Below are positions 35,853 to 47,613 of a stretch of DNA of 64,000 nt, piece after piece (position 1 is the first letter of the stretch; every line of letters starts with the position of its first letter). The position numbers and the translations under genes are program-made. The notes under the pieces were generated by a model. The model searched no databases. It was not told the origin of the DNA and saw only the letters and a list, made by a program, of their open reading frames with translations. The stretch covers positions 1,302,001 to 1,366,000 of the forward strand of contig JAHLMK010000006.1 of the NCBI GenBank assembly GCA_019915135.1. Reading direction: 5' to 3'. The DNA is from Strobilurus pachycystidiatus. Lineage: Eukaryota; Basidiomycota; Agaricomycetes; Agaricales; Physalacriaceae.

Positions 35853-38800
35853 ATGGCCGCGTCCAGTTCTTCCACCGCGCTCAGATCTTACGAGGGCAAG
35901 GTCGGATATTTTGACGAAGCTGAGCAGATGTTTGACACGTCGCCAAACTGCAAGTTCATCAAATTACCACCCTTCCCTCGCGAACACCACACCGTCTGCA
36001 TGCTAGCGGACCGCCACTTTGGCCAGGATGATCCCCTCTACCATCCGCAGCTATTTGACCATGCAGTTGCGCATCTTGCACTCATCCGCCATCCCTCAAA
36101 CCTTCAGCACACCGACGACGTCCTCTGGTTCCTGCCCACGGACACGTACTTTGAACGCGTCAAGATGGGTGATGCCTCGTCTGGTCTCGGCACTATCAAC
36201 GCACAGTTTTGCAACATACTGAGGGATCATTGGCGGCGGGTCAAGAAGCGCTTGTCTGATGAGCACAAGAAGCAGTTGGCGACTGACTCTTCAGCTGAGA
36301 CTGGGAAGACCACGCTGAAAAGCGATCCTTTCTTGCACGATGTATTTCCTCGCATGAAGTATCTCGCTGGGCGCCTCGACATACCCTCCAGCTACAATGA
36401 GGCGGTGATGGTTTGGACCATGCTGCAGCGGCTCATTTTGGAGGTAGAAGCTTGCATGACGTGGCTGCTGGAAGTGCGCGCTATCTTTCGGGATGTGACC
36501 GGGAAACACATCGCTGTTTGCAATGTTGTCGGCGCCGTGACGGACCAGAAAGACATATGCGAGAACCTCTATCGAGTACGGTTTTTTTTCCATTTGTGTA
36601 TGGGTTCGGTATGCTAATCTACTTATCAGGCTGGCGTTCCTGTCTGGCTCTGTCGTCCCATCGGTGCTGAAGAGGGCGTGAGAGTCAACAGCTGGGTCAA
36701 GTACCCGCCGGACATGCGCCCAAAGGCCTTTGCAATTTTGTTTGCACATGCAACACCTCCCCACCCAATTGTCTTTGAGGGGAGTGTTGCTTCTCTCGAA
36801 CGGTATCACGGAATGGCCCATTATATCAAGAAATTGTCCTCGCCACCTGATTTCTTCTCCGACAAGACAGGTGTTGCTCTCAATCCATCTGCATCAACCT
36901 CTTCCGCTGCCGCCGCCTCTTCTCTTGCCCCGTCTTCTACTTCGTCATCGGCTCTCACCCACCCTACTATTTCTACTCCGTCTGCCATAGGACCATTGCG
37001 GCAACCATCTCGCAGTGCTAAACGCTCAACTGCACAACAACGCACACTGTTAGCGTCCGTGTTAGCGTCCGTCCTAGGGTTCTGAGTAGGTCGGGCTGTC
37101 TGTCGAGATCGAGGGTGTTCCGCTGGCAGGAATCAACACAAATGGGAGTCGAGATGTCAATCAGACGGACTCCCCGAGTTGTCTATTGGTCTGTTCTCGT
37201 GAGAGGGCGTTCACTTAGAGATCGACCCGGTCGATATTTAAGAGGACGGTCTGTTGGATGGGGAGACGGGGACAAGGACGAAGAACGGGATAGTTAAACG
37301 TAAAGTCCACTTTAAGGTTTTACAAGTATGATAGCGCTGTATTTATACGTCGGGCGGCGGGACCGCGCTGTCCCGCCCTTTACCCAAAAGGGCGCTCCTG
37401 ACTCATTCTCTAAACATTGAGAATCTTCTTCGAGGTCCCGGCTAAAAGCGTAAACGACCCAGGCCTGTCCGACAATGGCGGGTTGTCAGCCGACGCGGCG
37501 GGGAGTCGATGCTGATCAGCGGCGGGATTCACCCACGCCGTCGTGAGGCGGAATCGATGGCGATGGGCGCAATAGGGCGGGCGGTATCATGGGAGCGCAT
37601 GGTGCTTCTTCTCAAGAAGCGCCAGCCAGCTCTACCAGAGGGGAGAGCCCTCGTGAGCATAGTTGTGCGAGGGGCGGGCAATCGGGAAAGGTCCTCGGCC
37701 GAGCGGAGACGGTCGGACGCGTCTTTCTCCTATGGCGGTCGGCCGCCCTGCTGAGTCTAGATTTGTACGAGCGAGCTCGGTAGTTGATGTGGCGAGAGTG
37801 TTCCCTCGAACTTTCCTATAGTCGGACCGAGTGATCCGGATGTGGGCGCGTATGTTACTTAGTTCGCTAGGATTTCCCTGAGGTGTCAAAATGACAGAGA
37901 GAGTCCGCAACTTGATTACGCTGGCTTCTCGTAAGGTCGTATCCAATGGTATGTTGCAGGGACAGGGAGGAAGACGATGCTTCCGCGGAGGCAATATCCG
38001 TGAGCGGGGTTCGTGGTGGAACAAGATATAGATTTTGCCCGCGGGTGCGCTCCTCGAGCGCCCCGAGGGGTTCCAGACGGCCTCTCGGGAACCAGGAGGA
38101 CGGCGAGGCCTTGTGCCTGTCGGACCTCCGGGCCAAGATCATAACACACACCATGTAAGTGATTTCCTTGAGTAGGAATTCCTTGATTGATAACTAATGT
38201 TCTCCAGATCCGCTACCCTTGCGCCCCGGCCAATCCAAGTCCACCGCCCCGGCCAAAGTTGATCGGAACAACTTTGTCGATGTGTCTTCTCCCCTCATGC
38301 CTCGGTCAATTGGATCCTGGACTGAAGCCCTTGCCCGCGTCAACACGGAGACTGCTCAATCAAAGCGAGTCAGTGCAGCGTTCGGCGTCAATACCGGCTA
38401 TGCCCTACCCAACCTCAATGTCATTGCTGGTGTTGAGTCGGATGTCACTCGCAGATACATGTTTACAGGCTATGTCTGCCTGCGCAATGTACTTCTCTAT
38501 CGACTCCAGTCCGCCTCTTTTGAGCCTCTGAAGGCCAACCCTTGGAGGCAGATCCTGGGCGTCAAGCTACATCCGAGCGAGGGAAACGGGTTCTCGAAGA
38601 AGCAGCACCAGGAGATGCGGAAGGACCTCTGTGAATGCATTGAGAAGGGCGGCCTCCAGGTGAGTAATATGCTAGCTCCCATTTTCTTAACTCATTATCT
38701 ATCAGGGTACAGTCGATATCTTGAATCTCAAGCAGTCCGACGTCAACTGGCGCGGTGTCCATCTGGAAGCATATCAAGTGCCGCCCGCGCGTGTCGCCAA

Positions 38801-39296
38801 AGAGATCTTGTTTGAGCTCTTTGAGATCAATTTTTGCTTTGAACTTCTCGCTCTGGATCGGCAGTGTTACCAGCTACAGCCGGAAGGATTCGATACCGGC
38901 ATGAATGTTGAGGATGGAATGCAAATAGAGACATACGACGAGCTGGATGCCTCCTCATACGCTGACCGTCAAATCTGAGTCCTCGCTGCCATAAGCTATT
39001 GGGAGGGCAGTCTCATTCCCGGAGGGTTTGACAAGATGGAGGACGAGGGACTTGGTTCGCAATGGCATCCCGAGTGGCGCAAGGCATTTGGCGAGTTGTA
39101 CTTGGTGATGAGAGGATGGCACAGTGTACCGCAGATAGCAGCAGCAACTGTGAGAGCTGCGACAAAATGTTTGAAGGAAGAACCAATGGACCTTGGGGAG
39201 CAATTTGTCGCGGAGAACGGTCTTGCGTACCATTATGTGAAGTGCTTTCATCAAACTTTTGGACGCCCACCCCTCGTACCTCACGGACTTCATTGA
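35853..39296 (+). pseudogene. Unknown agaricomycete-expanded protein, broken by a solo LTR
   Basis: Starts MAASSSSTALRSYEGKVGYF. The stretch with the exon joint KHIAVCNVVGAVTDQKDICENLY to AGVPVWLCRPIGAEEGVRVN (about 36508-36690) resembles a protein family I know as abundant and uncharacterised in mushroom genomes. A Ser-rich region (36890-36980) follows. The frame is interrupted by a solo LTR at 37048-38146 and resumes after an intron (donor immediately after the LTR flank) with NNFVDVSSPLMPRSIGSW, TGYVCLRNVLLYRL, LFELFEINFCFELLALDRQCY, and an end like FHQTFGRPPLVPHGLH. An in-frame TGA at 38976 separates the last exon. Function unknown; association with transposons is inferred from position. 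Confidence 0.65.
37048..38146. mobile_element. Solo LTR, 1.1 kb
   Basis: The element starts TGTTAGCGTCCG and ends CATAACA, so TGTTA...TAACA. The 5-bp flanks CACAC (37043-37047 and 38147-38151) are a perfect duplication. It interrupts the coding exon of the unknown gene right before a splice donor. No coding sequence; GC-rich in its 3' half. Confidence 0.8.
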
Positions 39297-39921
39297 ACTC
39301 TTTATATATATATGCTCCTACTACCTGCTGCTACTATTTTGAACACAGACTACTTCCTGCCCCTCCTATATCTTGTATTTTGTTACCACCTGGCACCCGT
39401 ACCTTGTACTCGGATATTTTATTCCAAGTTTTCTTTGTTGCAATTGGAGTGGAAACCATTTGACTTGTAGCCTGTGAGTGCTAGGCATTCATTGCCATTT
39501 GGCCGAATGATTAATGCCCTTGTCACTTAAATCTCAATTTTCGTGAAAATGGTCCAGAGCTCCGTGGGTTCAATACTCACGGGGTTCATTTTATTAACAC
39601 TGAGTACAACTATATTCGAATATAATTGATTGGCAGACATCCAAATATATCTGACTATACTTGTGTATACAGCTGAAGTACATCCGAGTATACTCAAATG
39701 AATGTCCGGTGGATGTTGAGGTTCTGAGGTGGACATTTCATACTTTTGCAAGACTCTACACTCTACTCTACTCTTACCAGTGTATTGGTGTATAATGGGA
39801 TGTAGGATGAAGTAGTACTCGAAATATCCTTATATATTCCACATTCATGCTCATGTCTATTTAAACCCACTCACAAGGTCTTGTAGATGCCTGAACGGCT
39901 ACCAGCATAGACAACATAGAA

Positions 39922-40667
39922 TCACGACGCGGTGGCGCCTCGGTTAACATTGTTATCCATGAGGAATTCCAAGTCAGCGGTGTCGAAGAGAACAGTTGTC
40001 TTGAAACGGCAGGTGATAACTGGAACGGTCCCCGCCATGTGGACCCAATGTCGTTGAACCGCATATTGATACGCGGCCCATGCAAATTCCAGGGTGAGAT
40101 AGTCTTGGTGAACACTCCCGCTAACACCACGCACTTGGTGTTTGCATGCGTCCCTGAAAAGAATAGGAAACGAGATAAGTGGAAAGCTGACGCACGGATG
40201 GGAATTATGCGAGACAGAAAGAAAACACATCAAGATTTTAAGACACCAGTAAACAGCCCAATAAAAACTACCCAAGCAGCAGCCTTGCGACGTCTCTTCT
40301 TGCGAGGTAAGAGATTTGCGACATAAGCTCTCCCACTCTGTTTGTTGGCCACCTCTGCCCTGAAAGCATGGTCGGTCAATGATTCGCCTGATAAGAGTGG
40401 AGTGCAACAGTGCCTTACCAATGTGTAGTCTGCCGGGTGTGGTTGCCAGTGGAAATTGAGTAGAGCGTGCGATCAGCACTATGTTGGAGGTCCAGAGCCG
40501 CCAAAGCCTGTACCAAGTCGTCGAGCGGAGGAGCACATTGAGGCAAAGGCAAATGCAAACGATACGCCGGCGGGCCGCGGCTCTTGATTAGCCTCATTGT
40601 CGGACGAGTTGGTGAGGACAATTTCAATGGGGGTTTGTGCACGGTGACACGACACTTGGTCTGACAT
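39922..40667 (-). CDS. Small protein with RNase H1 N-terminal/viroplasmin-like domain
   Basis: Minus-strand gene starting MSDQVSCHRAQTPIEIVL. A basic region RKKRRRKAAAWVVFIGLFTG (about 40240-40310) followed, after a likely intron, by RDACKHQVRGVSGSVHQDYLTLEFAWAAYQYA (about 40040-40140) resembles the fold in which a short beta strand with G.xPGVY precedes a C...V.G..G..Y..F....A motif (RNase H1 N-terminal/viroplasmin domain, which binds RNA-DNA hybrids). Exact exon joints were not resolved, and one joint appears out of frame, so it may be broken. Ends NRGATAS. Confidence 0.45.
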
Positions 40668-41181
40668 GATGGGGGTTGAGACAAGGTACTATAGCTTGAA
40701 TCACAAACATAGACACGTGGAACAATTAATGCGGGCTACTCTTAATGCGGGCTACTCTAGGACTAAGCCTATCAAGCAATCACGCAGCAACAGACAAATC
40801 TCCTGAATGGGAAAATGAGCGAGGTGTGCCAATCAGAAGATGGAAAAGATACGTACGGGCGAGGGCAGCAAAGAGCACAGATCTGGACACGTCTGCTGGC
40901 GAGCTCCCCATTGAAGTACTCCAGTTCTGTGCTTTGGGTTGAGAACTTCATTTGGAAGCTGTTGCTCACGCCAAATATATAAGACACAGCCTGCGTCCTG
41001 CACGACAGGATGTTAGAATTGCAGCGAAAGATAGATATTAAAGGACCACTCACGAGTCAGTAATGATCCCCACTTGCAGACTGCGGAGAACACAGTACAA
41101 GTGCGTTTTCCCAGTTGTGCGTTTACGAATAAGCGCGGGGCGCAATGGGCCACTGGGAACCGATGGGAACATAACGCCTAC

Positions 41182-41569
41182 TCAGAGTGCTTTGTCGTCG
41201 CCTACATAGTCACCGGCAGGGATACGAGCGTCGTAAACATAGTTGGTGAGATGCGAGGTGGCGTTGTCAAGGGTTGTGGTATACGCAGGAGGAGCAAACA
41301 CATCCGGACCAACGCTGGTGATATTAGCAAATAGATTGAACATAATGATGGGTAAGTTTATTAGGCATAGTCTCAATGATGACGGACAACACATTGGAGG
41401 CAGAATTGTTGACGTCTATCAAGCGGGTGACAGATTCCGCCTCAACTTCATCTGCCCAGTTGAGGATATGACGAGAGGGTACAAAGGGAGGACTGTGAGG
41501 AGACAGCCTGTGGTCCACTAGCAACAATACGTGGGCATTGCCGCCTGCAGAAGTGGGGGCGTCAAGCAT
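41182..41569 (-). CDS. Unknown small protein, possibly fragment
   Basis: Minus-strand frame from MLDAPTSAGGNAHVLLLVDH (41569), through RLIDVNNSASNVLSVIIETMP, and after a probable intron near 41345-41360 into LFANITSVGPDVFAPPAYTT and ARIPAGDYVGDD. I do not recognise it. It lies between degenerate transposon-associated genes; the region 40772-41180 upstream of its end may hold further exons. Confidence 0.3.
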
Positions 41570-41821
41570 GTTGGTTGGTGGGAAGGAAGGGCAACGGATT
41601 TGAATTTTGTTTGCTGGTGGTAGGGAGTTGAAATTGGAGATAAGCTGCGGCGCGGCGAGCCGTATGTGTGGGTGCGGCTACTGTCAGAGAATTCTCTTTA
41701 TTACACCTTTGTCCGGCTTTAGAGAACCCGACCTGCCCTCCACGAGATAATGCCTTTGAGGAAACGTTCTGGACGCTATACAAAAAAAGACAAGGCGGAG
41801 CAGGAGAATGCTATAGGATGA

Positions 41822-44530
41822 ATGGATGGAAAGAGGTCCGAGTTGTGCAAGCCGTTGGTGGCGTCATACGCTGAGGCGGTTGACCAAAGCCGGAGTGATG
41901 GGGAGAAGGAAATGAGCCGCATCTTGGGCTTGTATCACTTTCACTTTCCATGGCTGATGAAGGACACGGAAGAGCCAGCGGAGTTGTTGCCCTATGACCC
42001 AAAGCCGAATGTTGAAGTCGGACTGTCAGAAGAGCAAATAGTGGCAAGACGGACCCACGTCGTCCTCTATAACAAGGTGAACTTGTGTCTCTGTGATGGA
42101 GTATGAGAACCTTCTAACAGTAGATTTCAGAGAGTTTGCCGCTGGATTAAACGTCAGTGCAAGAAATTACACAAGGATATCAAAAAACATATTGCTCGCG
42201 ACACTAACAACACCTTCGAGATGCTCATGACGCATATGGTGGGCGTCAAAAGGCCTCCCAAACAGCAACAAGCCGTTTACGCTTATATCGATGAGCACTG
42301 GATGTCTGGGCATCATCTCAAGAAACTTGTCGATGACAGCTGGCAAACGGCCGACGTCTCTCTGTTGGTGGTGACTCTACGCTCACATTCCGCCTGAAGG
42401 TCTGCCGCAAGGCCTTCAAGAAGTTGTTGCCTGCAAAGCAGAAAGAATATACCGTCTAGGTGCAGGAGAGAGCGAAGGAGGCGTACAAGAAGGCGTTAAA
42501 GGCAGGCCCCGCCAAGGATCCGGCTAGTTGCACAAAGTGAATGATTGCTAGACTGTAGATACGTTCAGATGACTTATCAGATTGTCTTTTGTAGGACTGT
42601 AGACGGCGCCAAGAAGTTCATGATTAAAATAAACTTGGGGATTGAGGAGCAAACATTTTGCAAGACGTTTGCGCTTGTTGGTGGCCCAATGAATAAATAT
42701 CAGGGTAAAATTGGGAGTTTTGAGTGAGTTTAGGTTTGCTGCATGGGTGGGTTCGTCGCTGATGGACTGATTAGTGTCTGCGTCGGTAAAAACAAAGCCA
42801 ACGTGCCGCTCACCTTTCCCAAATTCTTTGGCAAGGAGAAGATGGCGGCTCTCGTTGCTGATTGGGAGTCCTAGGTTCACGGCTGCTACAGTCATACCGA
42901 GAAGCTGTCGGTTGTGATACCAGCCGCGCCAGGGGTTGATGATGCGAGTAAAGGTGTTGCAGCCACGGTCGCTGCAGCGCTTGGTATCCCGGTGCCACCA
43001 ACGGCTGGAGTGTATGGGCATGTTGATGCCGGCCTGGCAACAATGGATGCGGCGACGGCGGACGTGGAATGTGACTCCAGCAATGAGGACGGAGAGAGTA
43101 CCGACGAGGACAACGAGGATTCCAATTCCAAATCTGACGACACCGAGGACAATGAGGACGACGAAGGCTCTGATGACGACATCATCTTTAAGCGCAAGCG
43201 CAGGCGTGTCGAGAAAGACAGGGAGGGAACAGCAAAGGCGGGCAGGGCGTCCCGTATGAGGGGAGCCATCCCAAGCCAAAACTAAGCCTGTACGAGCAGC
43301 AGCACAATGCAAATATCAAGGCGTACATGTTGGCGGATTTGGAATTCCTGCAATCGCAAGACAAGAGTTTGGATGGGATCACACAAGCGGAACTGGGCAC
43401 TATAGGCAAAGAAGCAATAGAGAAGGGCCTCACGTGTAATCCAAAGACCGCCAATGAGGATCTTTTGGGGTCGGGGTCAAAAGGGAGAAAGAAAGCGCCT
43501 TGCGCGCGTAGACCGGCCGTCCCATCCACCCAACTCCCAAAACGGACGACGCGCTCTTCAGCAGCGGGCGCAAACATGCCGGTACCCGCCCCGTTGGAGC
43601 CTGACATCATTCCCATTGGCGCTCAAGATACCAACTCTTCTCCCAAACCATCTTGTACTGCCGCTCCTATTGAAGATCCTGCATCTGTGGAGGGTCCATT
43701 GCCCTATGCTACCCCTGCGGTTGATGCTGACGCTGCCAACGCAAACACTGAACCGAGACCTGCACCGGAGTCAGATTTGCAGATAGACGTCTCTGTTCCT
43801 GCTCCTGCTCGTGCTCCCGTGGAAGCGCCTGCAAAAGATGCTACTGTCAATTCTGGGCCTGCCGAGCCTGAACGGAGCCCTGTGGCGGAGTCGGATTTGC
43901 AGATGGCCAATGTTGTAATGAAAGAGGCAGAGAATGCGGAGGATGGCGAGGATGCGACAAGGATGGATGTTGATAAGACAAAAGTTCCTCCTCCTCCTGC
44001 AGCAGCAGTGGCAGAGCCAACTTGGGGCGGGACTGCGTTCGACACTATGACCTACACACGAGTCTAATGGAGAACGCTCCCACCTGGTTGGTTGAGGGGC
44101 TAGAGGAGTTTGACGAGGCGGATGGGGCACAGGATATGCGGGAAATCTTCTTGAGTCTGCTTCAGCTGGAGGATTTGTACGAAAGGGAGGGCGCCAAGAA
44201 GAAGAGCTTACCTGGTGCACCCAAACGCCCTGCCATTGCTTCACGCTGGATTGCGGGTGGGAGAACAACGAGGATGGAGAGGTTGGTCCTGGCAGAAGGA
44301 GACGTCAAAAAATTTGTGGCAGCATAGTCGTCGTGGTGGAGTGCACTGCAATCAGAGTGGCGAGTGCGCGATGGCAATGGGGGGTGGGAGAAAGATATCT
44401 TTGGAGATGAATGGGCCGGTTTGGAATGTCCCGGGGTTAATGGAATGCTGACTGTTGTTGCCATGCTCTCATGGTGGGGTTCAACCTGTGCGCAAGGCTA
44501 CGCAGAGAGAGCGGGATAGGAAGAAGCTGT
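41822..44530 (+). pseudogene. Unknown transposon-associated protein with C-terminal WW-rich region
   Basis: Reads KPLVASYAEAVDQSRSDGEK, EEQIVARRTHVVLYNK, an intron (about 42077-42130), then RVCRWIKRQCKKLHKDIKK and TFEMLMTHMVGVKRPPKQQQ. A frameshift near 42360 and an in-frame TAG at 42457 follow. Later exons: INLGIEEQTFCKTFALVGG, an acidic tract (43070-43200) before the basic RKRRRVEKDREG, and NIKAYMLADLEFLQSQD. The end WLVEGLEEFDEADG ... KRPAIASRWIAGGRTTRM is followed by a TAG at 44326 and then in-frame SSWWSALQSEWRV and VVAMLSWWGST. Similar proteins, as I remember them, are numerous and uncharacterised in Agaricomycetes. Several independent lesions make it a pseudogene. Confidence 0.55.
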
Positions 44531-45195
44531 CGCAAATGTTAAGTGGATAATGGGCGGGTGGACTGTTGGAATACGTACATGCTAAGGAACGTGTTGATTC
44601 GGTTTAAGGGGCGATGGGGCGTGTCTAGTGGGGATGCAAAAATGAACGTGAATGCGATGTGGATGAAAGAGAGTGATGATTTTGGCAAGTATGTGCATGC
44701 CGGTAGTAGAATAAGTGCAATCTACGTGCCAGCTGAGTTTGGCGGATTGAATTAAGTTGATCTCCGGCCGCATTGACACTGCGTGAACAGAATGCTCCCT
44801 TGAATTAATAAATGATGATTGAGGAATGTGGCGCAGCGTGCCCAAATAAATTATTGCAACCCTAACCACCAGAATATGGTATCCGTTGGGTGATCGCCAC
44901 TTTCACGGATACTATCTGATGGGCTGATGTGTACAGCCACCAACCTCAATCTCCCGCCCAATTATGCAGGCCAATTCAACCTCAATGGACCTACCCATTA
45001 TGGTAGTTAAAATAATAATGAACACCCATATGATTATATATTCTCAATTCCTTTGTTATTCCGCCTGGATTCCGCCAGAGTATCACCAATCCGGCCGTGC
45101 ACGTAGCTAGGAATTCATGCGTGCCTGAAAGGACCAAGAGTTCCGGTATGGCTATCTCCATTCGTAGCGCAAAGCTATTCTACTTGTCTACTCTA
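44531..45195. other. Gene-free spacer
   Basis: About 660 bp after the unknown pseudogene and before the KDZ transposase stop codon. Only short frames; no recognised repeat. Confidence 0.4.
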
Positions 45196-45616
45196 CTACA
45201 ATGTGAGTAAGGAAGGAGCAGCCTCTGGCTCTGGTAAAGTAACACCTGCCGCCAGACTAACAACGTCAATTAAATCACCCGCAACAGTCGGAGCAGTGAT
45301 GAGAGATGTTTCCGCCTCCGCCTCCGCCTCCGCCTCCTCATCATCATCATCATTGCTCGTCTGCGCAGCAACACTCTGTACCTTGCCGTCATGCCAAGGC
45401 AGATGTTGGTAATCGTTCCCCGTGTCCTCAACGTTCCCCGTATCCTCAACGTCCCCCGTGTCCTCAACGTCCCACAAAGCCGCAAAAGTTTCCCGCAGGT
45501 CCTTTTGAATCTCGGCTTGACGAGACGCATAGGCTTGCAATCCCTCCAAAAGAGCTGCATCTGTCATTGTTGTTTGTAAGCAAGTACGCGTAGTCCACCA
45601 CAGTTCCATCCAGCGC

Positions 45617-46078
45617 TAGACATGACCACGAATAAGGAGTAAAGATGAATATTCGCAAATATATTCTTAATCTTATTCATGAATATGAATATGAGGAATA
45701 TATTATATTTGTGAATAAGAATAAGTTGACAAATATAGAATATGAACCTTCAAGTTCACATAATTCTCAACTCATTCATGGGTGTCTGACAATACTGAAT
45801 TTTCAGTACTAAAGACAATTTTCTGATGATTTTAGATGCTGTTTGAATGATTTACAAGTCATTCAATAACTTGAACTGTGATATTGAGTGACATTGAGTT
45901 AATTATACTCAAATATTCGTAAATATTCGTGAATATATTTGCAATATTTGCAATAAAGATTAAGTTGACAAATAAGATTAAGAGTATATTCATGAATAAC
46001 AATTATGACTCTTGGAGGGAGGATTATTTGTGTGCATGAATAAGAATATACTCGAATATATATTTGTGGAGATCTCTA
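45617..46078 (+). mobile_element. hAT-type MITE, copy B, inside the KDZ gene
   Basis: Same family and orientation as the MITE at 28664-29125, same length (462 bp), with ends TAGACATGACCACGAATA and its inverse. The flanks TCCAGCGC (45609-45616) and TCCAGTGC (46079-46086) match at 7 of 8 positions. Removing the element and one flank rejoins the KDZ frame (CVTLHW to ELWWTTR). Confidence 0.88.
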
Positions 46079-46838
46079 TCCAGTGCAGGGTAACGCACAC
46101 ATGGCGCATCTCTTCCTCGACTAGGCGCAGCTCTTCTGTCCAACGTGCCACACGCGCCCGACTCTTCAACCACTCACTCTTGAGAGAGAGGAGCGTCTTC
46201 GCATCACCAGAACCCGCTGCTCCTTGAGTCCGCCATATCCAGGATATTGCAAATGTCCCCTGCCCAAGGGGTAATAGCGCAATCGGCTCGAAATCCGCGC
46301 CAGCCATAGAAACACAGTCCGCCGGCGTCAACACCTTGAACTTGTCCGCCGACGACTCGTCTGTCCCCTTTAAGCTTGCCAGAGCCCTCCTGCACCACGC
46401 GTAGCGCTCTTGGGCGGCCTTGCACTGCTCATTCTGGCCTTCGATGAATGCGGCTGCGCGCGTTCTCTGGGCTTGCCCCAGAAAATTTTTCTGAGAGAAA
46501 GCGTAGTAGGCGCATATCACCCGTTGGCTGTCACGGACCTCCTCCAATTCATCGCGTAGTTGAGACATCCGGTATTCTGCCTCCACCTCGGCAACTTCTG
46601 CCGTGCAAGCTGTCGCACGTTTTGTTGATGAGAAGTTGGAGGGGAGCCAGAGCTTTTTGTCCTCAACATCAGCCCGACCTGTCTCTGACACAGTCGAATT
46701 GGTTGCTTTGAGAATGGCGTTAGGAATGTATGCGGCCTGCATTCCGCGTAAGAGCTAAATGCGTCGACAAACAGATATACGGCGTCAATGGAGCTCGCTG
46801 GCCTGGTGATGTGTCAGAGGTTGATCATTGGTTCCAGC

Positions 46839-47209
46839 TTTGTAAGTCAAATCCATGTATCAAAGTATGTCAATTGGCACGCAAATGTGATGCATGAAAC
46901 CTGCCAATTGGCACATACTGAAATGGCCTGCGAGCGAGTGAGCAACGCTGACAAATTACATTGACACAATCAGATCAAAATGTAGCAGGTTAATATGTTT
47001 GCTGATGACATTATTAACTCAATGGTCACTGGTTCAATTTTCATTGATGCCACTTTAATTGAACATCATTTTAATATTGAAGTCAAGCTAGATTACTTAA
47101 TCATTTCTTTGCTTTGCTCTGCCATTTGAGAGCCTGCCATTTGGCAGATTTCATACATCACATTTAGATGCCAATTGGCACAGTCCATGCATGAAAATGA
47201 CTTATACAG
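46839..47209. mobile_element. MITE with about 70-bp inverted repeats
   Basis: The left arm (46840-46911) with AATTGGCACGCAAATGTGAT and CATGAAACCTGCCAATTGGC is matched in inverse orientation by 47139-47209. No coding sequence. It lies in the KDZ gene between the segment ending near 47210 and the exon starting AAYIPN. The target duplication is not clear. Confidence 0.65.
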
Positions 47210-47613
47210 GTGTTGATTCCTTTGCGTTCACGGCGGATGTCTAGCCTACCAAGATGTTCAATCTTTTGAATGATGGATGGAATGTGGAAGAACGTATTGT
47301 ATCTTCTCAACCTAAGGTGGCAAAGTAAACCTCCCCCTCAGTATCTTACCAGTTTTTTATCGACTCATCCGGACCCCTCAGGTATCAATACAATAAGTTA
47401 CTATCTGATAGTCACATGATGCTTTCACGTGATGCACGTGGCGCATTTTCCGCTCCAACTCAAAATAACACAAAATTTTTGTTCCCAAATACTACACTCT
47501 CTGGATGCCTGGAGCCCTGCCACACCTCCTCACACCATCCCGCTGCTGCCCGCCGCGCCATCCGCCTTTCACGTGAAATTAGGGTTTTAAAGTCCAGTTT
47601 GAGTGAACTGGTA

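Larger units (their letters stand above)
28521..39859. mobile_element. Candidate large hAT element with TAGACATGAG ends
   Basis: The left end TAGACATGAGCACAAATGTG (28521) is matched in inverse orientation at the right by CACATTCATGCTCATGTCTA (39840-39859). Both are followed inward by similar ACTCGGATG / GTATACTC / GGATGT subterminal motifs (28541-28663 plus 29134-29200; 39600-39790). Between them lie a minus-strand hAT transposase gene and a plus-strand gene of an unknown agaricomycete family. The 8-bp flanks (CGCACTAC and TTTAAACC) do not match, so a single insertion is not proven; the ends may belong to two copies. Confidence 0.4.
45196..47304 (-). pseudogene. KDZ transposase, C-terminal half (continues from 57994-59752)
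   Basis: C-terminal helical region of a Kyakuja-Dileera-Zisupton type transposase. Segments: QAAYIPNAILKATNS (about 46700), KLWLPSNF, CTAEVAEVEAEYRMSQLRDELE, a region with AFSQKNFLGQAQRTRAAAFI, RYAWCRRALASLKG, SEWLKSRARVARWTEELRLVEEEM and CVTLHW. A MITE (45617-46078) interrupts the codon stretch; beyond it the frame resumes with ELWWTTRTCLQTT, LLEGLQAYASRQAEIQKDL and ETFAALWDVEDTG, followed by VEDTG repeats and an acidic tail. A second MITE (46839-47209) lies upstream. The break at 47304 is the target of the outer hAT element, whose 8-bp duplication links this half to the catalytic half at 57994. Confidence 0.82.

Noticed and set aside
28521..39867. Perfect target duplication for the candidate TAGACATGAG element
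   Set aside because: The flanks CGCACTAC and TTTAAACC are unrelated, so one-step insertion is not supported.
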